DNA of 8,689 bases from assembly GCA_002724895.1 (NCBI GenBank), contig PBQB01000057.1:11390-20078 (forward strand), written 5' to 3'. Both the position numbers and the translations under genes were made by a program. Below the pieces are notes generated by a model. It saw only the letters and a list, made by a program, of their open reading frames with translations, did no database searches and was not told the origin of the DNA. Of this stretch, positions 1-6,283 are shown piece by piece. This stretch comes from Flavobacteriales bacterium. GTDB taxonomy: Bacteria; Bacteroidota; Bacteroidia; Flavobacteriales; BACL11. Positions within the stretch are counted from its first letter, which is position 1, and each line of letters opens with the position of its first letter.

Positions 1-220
1 TTTTTTCTTGCTTATTACGTGATTATTATATTCTTTTCTATCTTTTAGAATCTAAAATAAGTGCTACTCCAGTTAACAATAACAAATTACCACATCCAAA
101 ATGACTATATTTTTAATAATAGTTAAATATTTTTAAAAGACCGTTATTACTAGAAAAATGAATAGCAAAAAACTATCTCAAACTGATATAGATTCCTATT
201 TAGCATATTTTCTAACTTTT

Positions 221-535
221 TTAATTTCGTATTAGACAATCACTAAAATCAGTTAACATATGCAACAAAAGCCCAATTCCAATAATATTTAAAGGCCTTT
301 GTAAAAATGCCATTATCAAATATACGAATATAGCATAATACGAATGTAGAGGGTGAAAATTGATGCTACATCTATCTGCCTGATAAATTGGATCAGCAAG
401 TAAATGGTCTAAGTCAACTATCATAGTTAGAATCATAATCAAATATACTTTCTTCCAATCCTTCCTAAAAAACATAAATGCAATTAGTAAAGGAAGAAAA
501 AAATGCAAAGAATAATGAATAAATAAAAACGTCAT
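221..535 (-). CDS. DUF6122 family small integral membrane protein
   Basis: This is a 104-residue, strongly hydrophobic protein of unknown function. I recognise it as the DUF6122 family of Bacteroidota from its length and histidine/aspartate pattern. It shows about three to four short membrane segments (roughly residues 4-22, 29-46, 65-79 and 82-95). The conserved polar residues lie in or beside them: H7 and H11, the D41-L-D43-H44 motif, H61-P-L-H64, and H92 with D96. This spacing recalls the membrane-bound YdjM/DUF457 group of putative metal-dependent hydrolases, so metal binding at the membrane is a possible inference but not shown. It begins at an ATG preceded by seven A residues, with no Shine-Dalgarno sequence and only a weak promoter-like TAATATTT upstream. 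It lies downstream of folB across a gap with a probable terminator, so it is probably transcribed separately. Family assignment is fairly sure; function is unknown. Confidence 0.85.
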   Translation of the reverse strand: MTFLFIHYSLHFFLPLLIAFMFFRKDWKKVYLIMILTMIVDLDHLLADPIYQADRCSINFHPLHSYYAIFVYLIMAFLQRPLNIIGIGLLLHMLTDFSDCLIRN

Positions 536-568
536 TTTTTTAAATATTATTTGATTAAGAATATAAAT

Positions 569-592
569 AAACCCGTCAATTTAGGTGGGCTT
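569..592 (-). terminator. Probable Rho-independent terminator after gltX-folB
   Basis: Read on the minus strand, AAGCCC and GGGTTT can pair as a 6-bp stem with one G-U pair around a 12-base loop, followed by the T-rich stretch ATTTATATT. It begins about 45 bases past the folB stop, the right place to end gltX-folB transcription before the DUF6122 gene. On the plus strand the same site forms CCCGTC/GGTGGG (two G-U pairs, loop AATTTA) followed by CTTTTT, which is at least as good a terminator, so orientation is uncertain. The stem is short; fold energy was not computed. Confidence 0.45.
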
Positions 593-636
593 TTTGTTAA
601 CACTTCACTTGAAACTTTAAATTTTTTAATAAATTA

Positions 637-1011
637 TTAAGTTGATCTAGACATATTTGGTTTAACTAGCGTTTTTTTTGCTGATATTTTATTAAAAACT
701 GCATCAACCGGGGTGCTTATTTTTTGTACTTCAACAGTTACTTTCAAAACATTTTTTTCTTTTATAATTTTTTCCGCTATTCTTGCTGTTGGAGTTTCAA
801 TCATGTTTGATCTAATTAACATTTGTTCCTTAACAATATTTATTACCCTAACATAATCTAGTGTATCTTTTAAATTATCTGTTTCTTCAACAATTTCTGT
901 GTTGACATCAATCCAAACACTAACACAAAAATGTCCTCCTAAAACTGCTTCTTCTTTTAAATGCCCATGATAAGCATACAACTTTATTCCTTCTACTGCA
1001 ATTGTCATCAT
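637..1011 (-). CDS. folB: Dihydroneopterin aldolase (folate biosynthesis)
   Basis: FolB cleaves 7,8-dihydroneopterin to 6-hydroxymethyl-7,8-dihydropterin and glycolaldehyde, a cytoplasmic step of tetrahydrofolate synthesis. The 124 residues match the single-domain family in length. Aligned from memory with the S. aureus enzyme, the opening Y14-H15-G16 is followed by E21, and further on come Y53 in the segment TLDYVRV, the pterin-anchoring glutamate at E72 (ETPTARIAEKI), and the catalytic lysine at K97 (VQKISTPVDA). All key positions are therefore present. The C-terminal 15 or so residues are a basic, poorly conserved tail. The start ATG overlaps the gltX stop in ATGA; a second ATG follows directly and could serve instead. 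This overlap implies translation coupled to gltX. No separate promoter is visible. Assignment is confident. Confidence 0.92.
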   Translation of the reverse strand: MMTIAVEGIKLYAYHGHLKEEAVLGGHFCVSVWIDVNTEIVEETDNLKDTLDYVRVINIVKEQMLIRSNMIETPTARIAEKIIKEKNVLKVTVEVQKISTPVDAVFNKISAKKTLVKPNMSRST

Positions 1012-2534
1012 TTTTTTATCTTTTTTATGGCTATATCAATTCTAGATAAGGTTTCTTTTTTGCCAATAAGCTCAGCAATGTTAAATAACGATGGCCCCAT
1101 TCCCAATCCTGTCAAAGATAATCTAAATGCAGGTAATAAAACTCCCATTTTAATTTTATTCCTTTCTAAAAATTGTTTAAAAACATTCTCTATTTCTTCT
1201 GAGGTAAATTTTTCTATTTTCGATATTTCTAATCTAAGTTCATTTAATATAACATGTGTATTGTCCTTCCATTTTTTTCTAATTGTTTTTTCATCATACA
1301 ATCTGGGTTGTTGAAAAAAATATTTTCCTTCGTCCCACATATCTTTCACAAACGTTGCTCTTTCCTTTAATTGTTCACATACGCTTGCAACATAATTAAT
1401 ATCAGCATTAATATTATTTTCTTTTAATAGAACCTGTAGTATCTCTGCTAATTCAGTTTTTGTTTTAGACCTTAAATATTGTTGATTATACCATTTTGTT
1501 TTATCAAAATCAAATTTTGCTCCAGATCTTCCTACTCTTTCTAAAGAAAATGTTTTACATAACTCATTTAATGAAAATAATTCTTGAGGAGTTCCAGGAT
1601 TCCATCCAAGAAAAGCTAACATATTTATAAATGCCTCCGGGAAATAACCACCTTCTTTGTATCCTAAACTTATCTCCTTTGTTTCTGGATTAGTCCAGTT
1701 TAATGGGAACACTGGAAATCCTAGTCGATCTCCATCTCTCTTACTTAACTTTCCATTGCCATCAGGCTTTAATATTAGAGGTAAATGTGCAAACTTTGGT
1801 TGTTTAGATTCCCAACCTAAGTACTTATATAACAAAACATGTAAAGGAGCCGAAGGCAACCATTCTTCCCCTCTTATGACATGAGTAATTTTCATTAAAT
1901 AATCATCAACTACATTGGCTAAGTGATAAGTAGGCATTCCATCAGATTTAAAAATTACCTTGTCATCAATATTATTGGTGTTTACCACTACCCATCCCCT
2001 TACTAAATCATTAATTTTAACTTCCTCATTTCTAGGTATTTTTAGTCTAATTACATATTTTTGATTTTCCTGTATTCTTTTTTGGACTTCATCTTCTGAC
2101 AATGATATTGAATTATGCATGCTTTCTCTAGTAATTGAGTTGTACTGAGGAGATGCAACTCCTGCTTTTTTCATTCTAACCCTCATTTCTTCTAGCTCTT
2201 CTTTTGTGTCAAAAGCATAATAGGCTTTATCATTATCAACTAAGAATTCAGCATATTTTTTATAGATGTCTTTTCTTTGAGATTGTTTATATGGTCCAAA
2301 ATCGCCTCCATTTATTGGCCCTTCATCAAATTTAATTCCACACCACTGTAAAGAATTAACAATATATTCTTCTGCACCGTCAACATATCTAGATTGATCT
2401 GTATCTTCTATTCTTAATATAAGATTTCCATTATGTTTTTTAGCGAAAAGATAATTATATAATGCTGTCCTTACCCCGCCTATGTGTAATGGTCCGGTGG
2501 GGCTTGGGGCAAATCTAACTCTTACTTTAGTCAT
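1008..2534 (-). CDS. gltX: Glutamate--tRNA ligase (GluRS)
   Basis: This class I aminoacyl-tRNA synthetase attaches glutamate to tRNA-Glu in the cytoplasm using ATP. The N-terminal catalytic Rossmann domain has the segment RFAPSPTGPLHIGG, in which H17-I-G-G is the HIGH signature, then RIEDTD (41-46). The second ATP-binding signature is KLSKR at 262-266, the KMSKS loop. The substrate-pocket segments SDGMPTYHLANVVDDYL and HVIRGEEW lie between them. Residues from about 340 to 508 form the helical anticodon-binding domain. The length of 508 fits the bacterial family, slightly extended as in Bacteroidota. The cysteines that bind zinc in E. coli GluRS (after AYY, about residue 107) are absent, as in many GluRS. 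The long inserted segment after KLSKRDG (GFPVFPLNW) is typical of the Bacteroidota form. It is the first gene of a gltX-folB pair and has a TAnnTTTG promoter box just upstream of its ATG. Confidence 0.97.
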   Translation of the reverse strand: MTKVRVRFAPSPTGPLHIGGVRTALYNYLFAKKHNGNLILRIEDTDQSRYVDGAEEYIVNSLQWCGIKFDEGPINGGDFGPYKQSQRKDIYKKYAEFLVDNDKAYYAFDTKEELEEMRVRMKKAGVASPQYNSITRESMHNSISLSEDEVQKRIQENQKYVIRLKIPRNEEVKINDLVRGWVVVNTNNIDDKVIFKSDGMPTYHLANVVDDYLMKITHVIRGEEWLPSAPLHVLLYKYLGWESKQPKFAHLPLILKPDGNGKLSKRDGDRLGFPVFPLNWTNPETKEISLGYKEGGYFPEAFINMLAFLGWNPGTPQELFSLNELCKTFSLERVGRSGAKFDFDKTKWYNQQYLRSKTKTELAEILQVLLKENNINADINYVASVCEQLKERATFVKDMWDEGKYFFQQPRLYDEKTIRKKWKDNTHVILNELRLEISKIEKFTSEEIENVFKQFLERNKIKMGVLLPAFRLSLTGLGMGPSLFNIAELIGKKETLSRIDIAIKKIKK

Positions 2535-2545
2535 TTTTTTTGCAA

Positions 2546-2553
2546 CAAAGATA
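2546..2553 (-). promoter_or_regulatory. Bacteroidota-type -7 box of the gltX-folB promoter
   Basis: The minus strand reads TATCTTTG, an exact match to the Bacteroidota -7 consensus TAnnTTTG, ending 11 bases before the gltX ATG. The implied transcript start leaves a leader of only about 6-9 bases, A-rich and without a Shine-Dalgarno sequence. No convincing TTG -33 element is visible at the expected distance; the upstream DNA is AT-rich and contains the palindrome TAAATTTA (2566-2573). Confidence 0.6.
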
Positions 2554-2569
2554 GTCTTTATCTTATAAA

Positions 2570-2601
2570 TTTACATGATGCGCTTTAAAATTGTATTTTT
2601 G
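2570..2601 (+). promoter_or_regulatory. Bacteroidota-type promoter of the DUF4175-ybeY-mnmG operon
   Basis: TATTTTTG at 2594-2601 matches the -7 consensus TAnnTTTG exactly. TTTACA at 2570-2575, 18 bases upstream, is a tolerable but imperfect -33 element (consensus TTTG/TTG). The box ends four bases before the ATG at 2606, so transcription would start at or within a few bases of the start codon, giving a leaderless or nearly leaderless mRNA. Together with the gltX box it makes a compact divergent promoter region. Confidence 0.6.
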
Positions 2602-2605
2602 TAAA

Positions 2606-5600
2606 ATGAGAAAAAAAGCAAATATTTTATTATTTAATAAATTAAATAGTTTTATTAAAAAATATTACTTAAATAAATTTATTAAAGGAATAATTTATTC
2701 TGTATCCATTCTTTTCTTATTATTTATTATTTTTTCAATTGTTGAGCACTTTTTAAATTTAGATGTCTCTGAACGAACTTTTATTTTCTGGACATATATT
2801 CTTGTTGCATTTTATTTAATACTGACATTGGTATTGTCTCCTGTTTTAAAAATCTTTAACATAGGTAAAATTATATCACACAAACAGGCGGCAAAGATAA
2901 TAGGTGATCATTTTGTAGAAATTGACGATAAGTTAATTAATCTTCTACAATTAAATGAGATGGATGAAAAAGAAAATGAACTAATAACAGCTAGTATTGT
3001 TCAAAAAACAAATAAAATTAAACTTGTACAGTTCAATTCTGCTATTCGCCTTTCAAATAACAAAAAACACATTAAATGGCTAATACTGCCTATGGCTATA
3101 ATTTTGTCATTATTTATTACAGGCAAAAAATATGTCATAACGGAAAGTTCTGCAAGAATAATTAAACACAATACTTTTTTTGAGCCTGAGGCCCCGTTTA
3201 AATATATTTTTCAAAATGAACTATCTGTTGTTCAATACGAAAATTACGAATTAAACATCTCTCTTTCTGGAAATGAAATTCCATCTGATGTTTATATTGA
3301 AATTAATAACTCTGCATTTAAATTGACAAAACTTAACAAAACTTCATTTAACTACCTCTTTAAAAGTGTTAATCAAGATATTAGCTTTAGACTTTTAGCT
3401 GGGGGATATAAAAGTAACATATATACTTTAACAGCTCTCCCAATGCCCAAAGTAATTGATTTCGATATGAGAATCGATTACCCAAAACACACAAAAATTA
3501 AGCCTAAAATTATTAGCAATAATGGGGACGTTACCGTTCCTGAAGGAACAAAAATTTTATGGACGTTTAATTTGAAAAACACTGATTCTATATCATTTAA
3601 TTTCAATAATAAAGAAAGGTTTGAAAAAGCTAAAAACCCCTTTTTAAAAAATAAAGTGATTAGAAAAACCTTGAATTATACTATCGTAACTAAAAATAAC
3701 AACTTAACTGATAGCCTTAAATATAAAATTACAACTATTAAAGATAATTATCCAATCATAAATGTTGAATTGTTAAAAGACAGTTCTAATGAAAATTATT
3801 TTTTCAAAGGTGCTATTGAAGATGATTATGGATTGTCGGCTTTATATTTTAACTATAAAATAATTACACCAGACACATCTATATATAAATCTGAAAGAAT
3901 TAAAATTGAAGGCTATAATCAAGAAATATTCTACTACAATTTTAACACTAATTCAGTTTCATTAAATGCTGGTTCTGAAATGATTTTTTTCTTTAATGTA
4001 TTTGATAATGATGAAATAAATGGCCCCAAAAAAACCAAAAGTGATTTATTTAAATATAAAGAACTTACAAAAAAAGAGCTTCTTCTTAAAAAGGATAGCA
4101 TAAATAATTCCACTAAAAGTAAACTAAATAATTCTAAAAACATTAGTGCACAAATACAAGAAAATATTAAAAAACTAAATAAGCATCTAATTGAAAAGGA
4201 AAATGTTGATTGGGAAGTTAAAAAGTTGGCTAAAGAAATTATTGATCAACAAAAACAATTAGAAAAACAAATAAAGTCTGCACAGAAATCAAACTCGTCT
4301 AGTATAAAATCGCAAGAAAAAATGCAGTCTGAATCAATAGAAAAACAAAAACAATTAGATGAATTAATTCAAAGCCTAATTGATGAAGAGACTAAAAAGT
4401 TAATAGATGAGCTAGAAAAAAAATTATCTGAAATAGATAAAAACAAACTAAAAAATCTTTTAGAAAAATTAGATGCAGAAAATAACAGCATAGAAAGAGA
4501 ACTGGAAAGAGAGTTGGAGCTTTTAAAACAATTAGAACTTGAACAAAAAATAGAAGAAGCATTAGAAAAGGTACAAGATTTAATTTCTAAGCAAAAAAAC
4601 CTGGAAAAAGAAACGTCTGATAAAAAAATAAATACTGATGATCTATCTTCAAAACAAGAAAAAATTAAAGATGAATTTGAAGAAATAAAAAAAGATCTTA
4701 ATGATATTAAAAATAAGAATGATAATCTGGAAGAAAAAATTAATATTCCTTCAACGGACCAAGAGGAAAACGATATTAATGAACAAATGGATAAAAGCAG
4801 TAAAGAGTTGAAAAGAAATAACAGAAAAAAATCAAAAAAGAAACAAAATGAAGCGATTGAAAATCTAAAAAAATTACAACAGTCTTTAAATGAAATGGAA
4901 ATGCAGTGTAATTCAGAATCAAATATTGAAGATATGGACGCTTTAAGACAAATTCTTGAAAACCTTATTACATTGTCATTTGAGCAGGAAAAGTTAATTT
5001 CTGAAACAAATAACGTAGGAAAAAACAATCCTAAATATTTGAAGATTGTTCAAAATCAAAAAAAATTATCTGATGACAGTAAGATTATTGAAGACTCTTT
5101 ATTTGCTCTTAGTAAAAGAGTTGTAGAAATAAAATCTATAATCAATAAAGAAATCACATCTGTTAAAATTAATATGCAAAAGGCAACAAAAGAGCTAGAG
5201 GAAAGAAATAAGAAAAAAGCAACTAATAGACAACAGTATGTTATGACATCAACAAATAATCTTGCTTTAATCCTCTCTGAAATTTTGGAACAGATGCAAA
5301 AAGATTTAAACTCTGCCTCATCTCAATGCAACAAGCCAAAAAACTGTAACAAACCAAGTAATTCTAGTCAGCCTTCATTATCTGAACTAAAAAAAGCCCA
5401 AAAACGTTTAAGTCAATCAATGAAAGAACGCAATAAAGGAAAAAACACCAAAGAAAATGCAAAAGAATTAATGATGCTTGCAAGGCAGCAGGAAGAGATC
5501 AGAAATAATCTTTTAAAATTGAGAGATGAAATTGGAAAAACAGGAGAGAAAGGGAAAATTGATGATTTATTAAACAAAATGGAACAAAATGAAACTGACA

Positions 5601-5899
5601 TTGTAAACAATAGAATAACTAAAGAAAGCCTCAAGCGTCAAACTGAAATTTTTAACAAACTATTAGAATTTGAAAATGCACAAAAAGAAAAAGATCAAGA
5701 CTCACAAAGAGAATCTACAGAATGGATTTTTGATAATAATAATAATATAAAATACCAAGAATATCTTAAGAAAAAAACTGCTCAGCAAGAGCTTATTAAA
5801 ACAACACCTATTCAATTAACACCATATTATAAAACTAAAGTCAAAGATTATTTTAACTCTCTTTTAATAAAGCATGATAACATTTCAAAAAAACAATAA
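2606..5899 (+). CDS. DUF4175 family membrane-anchored coiled-coil protein
   Basis: This 1097-residue protein has no known function; I recognise it as DUF4175 from its architecture and neighbours. After a lysine-rich N terminus come two membrane helices (about 28-50 and 59-81), a roughly 75-residue cytoplasmic stretch, and a third helix (about 158-172). The positive-inside rule then places the rest outside the inner membrane. Residues about 195-485 look beta-rich and may hold Ig-like folds. A Lys/Glu/Asn-rich coiled coil follows (about 510-875). A Cys/Asn/Pro/Ser linker (about 902-922) separates it from a second helical part with the family-like segment ETDIVNNRITKESLKRQ. The end is a conserved-looking tail, TPIQLTPYYKTKVKDYF. 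I chose the ATG at 2606; an in-frame TTG at 2591 would add five residues but lies at the edge of the promoter box. The 3' end overlaps ybeY by 26 bases. An envelope structural or scaffolding role is inference. Confidence 0.88.
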   Translation: MRKKANILLFNKLNSFIKKYYLNKFIKGIIYSVSILFLLFIIFSIVEHFLNLDVSERTFIFWTYILVAFYLILTLVLSPVLKIFNIGKIISHKQAAKIIGDHFVEIDDKLINLLQLNEMDEKENELITASIVQKTNKIKLVQFNSAIRLSNNKKHIKWLILPMAIILSLFITGKKYVITESSARIIKHNTFFEPEAPFKYIFQNELSVVQYENYELNISLSGNEIPSDVYIEINNSAFKLTKLNKTSFNYLFKSVNQDISFRLLAGGYKSNIYTLTALPMPKVIDFDMRIDYPKHTKIKPKIISNNGDVTVPEGTKILWTFNLKNTDSISFNFNNKERFEKAKNPFLKNKVIRKTLNYTIVTKNNNLTDSLKYKITTIKDNYPIINVELLKDSSNENYFFKGAIEDDYGLSALYFNYKIITPDTSIYKSERIKIEGYNQEIFYYNFNTNSVSLNAGSEMIFFFNVFDNDEINGPKKTKSDLFKYKELTKKELLLKKDSINNSTKSKLNNSKNISAQIQENIKKLNKHLIEKENVDWEVKKLAKEIIDQQKQLEKQIKSAQKSNSSSIKSQEKMQSESIEKQKQLDELIQSLIDEETKKLIDELEKKLSEIDKNKLKNLLEKLDAENNSIERELERELELLKQLELEQKIEEALEKVQDLISKQKNLEKETSDKKINTDDLSSKQEKIKDEFEEIKKDLNDIKNKNDNLEEKINIPSTDQEENDINEQMDKSSKELKRNNRKKSKKKQNEAIENLKKLQQSLNEMEMQCNSESNIEDMDALRQILENLITLSFEQEKLISETNNVGKNNPKYLKIVQNQKKLSDDSKIIEDSLFALSKRVVEIKSIINKEITSVKINMQKATKELEERNKKKATNRQQYVMTSTNNLALILSEILEQMQKDLNSASSQCNKPKNCNKPSNSSQPSLSELKKAQKRLSQSMKERNKGKNTKENAKELMMLARQQEEIRNNLLKLRDEIGKTGEKGKIDDLLNKMEQNETDIVNNRITKESLKRQTEIFNKLLEFENAQKEKDQDSQRESTEWIFDNNNNIKYQEYLKKKTAQQELIKTTPIQLTPYYKTKVKDYFNSLLIKHDNISKKQ

Positions 5900-6281
5900 A
5901 ATTTATTTCAAGAGCCTTCCATTACGAAAATGGTTAACGAATATAATCCTTGAAGAAAAAAAAGAATGTGGCAATATTGTTTATTTTTTTTGTGATGATG
6001 AATTTCTATTAAATAAAAATAAAACATACTTAAAGCATGACTTCTACACAGATGTTATTACTTTTGACTATTCAAGCAAAAATTGTCTTAGTGGAGATGT
6101 TTTAATTAGCGTAGATCGTATTAAAGAAAATGCTCAAACTTATAATATTTTGTTTGAAAAAGAATTACAAAGAGTTATGGCTCATGCAATATTACATTTA
6201 GCTGGCTATAAAGATAAGACGAAAAAAGAAAAAAAAATTATGCGCGAAAAAGAAAGCTATTATTTAAAAAAACATAAATAA
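5874..6281 (+). CDS. ybeY: Endoribonuclease YbeY (rRNA maturation)
   Basis: YbeY is a single-strand-specific metalloendoribonuclease needed for 16S rRNA 3'-end maturation and ribosome quality control. The 135-residue protein has the family core TDVITFDY (59-66), LSGDVLIS (72-79) and the metal-site segment HAILHLAGYKDK (104-115). H104 and H108 fit the first two histidines of the H-x3-H-x5-H zinc motif, but the third ligand position holds D114. This GYKDK form is, as I recall, usual for Bacteroidota. The conserved arginine before the PTDVLSF-type motif in E. coli is also missing here (TYLKHDFYTD). The C-terminal MREKESYYL resembles relatives. The start ATG lies 26 bases inside the end of the DUF4175 gene in another frame, so its translation is probably coupled. 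It ends two bases before mnmG. Confidence 0.94.
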   Translation: MITFQKNNKIYFKSLPLRKWLTNIILEEKKECGNIVYFFCDDEFLLNKNKTYLKHDFYTDVITFDYSSKNCLSGDVLISVDRIKENAQTYNILFEKELQRVMAHAILHLAGYKDKTKKEKKIMREKESYYLKKHK

Positions 6282-6283
6282 AA

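Noticed and set aside
159..236. A 25-codon ATG frame on the plus strand, beginning MNSKKLSQTD
   Set aside because: It is too short, overlaps the 3' end of the DUF6122 gene on the other strand, and has no promoter box or known family; such frames arise by chance at this length.
961..1314. A 117-codon open frame on the plus strand opposite the ends of folB and gltX
   Set aside because: It lies wholly antisense to two well-recognised genes, has no recognisable motif and no promoter. The frame at 1657-1884 opposite gltX is rejected for the same reason.
2591..2605. In-frame TTG start that would extend the DUF4175 protein by five residues
   Set aside because: It sits at the TAnnTTTG box, upstream of the expected transcript start, and an ATG follows in the best position.
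4249..4360. Repeated short sequence ACAAAAACAATTAGA in the DUF4175 gene
   Set aside because: It encodes the recurring KQKQL-type coiled-coil motif with limited codon choice; it is not a separate DNA repeat family.
4369..5028. A 219-codon open frame on the minus strand inside the DUF4175 gene
   Set aside because: It is the Ser/Phe/Leu-rich mirror of the Lys/Glu-rich coiled-coil codons; composition explains it and it has no family resemblance. The shorter minus frames at 3934-4143 and 5413-5634 have the same origin.
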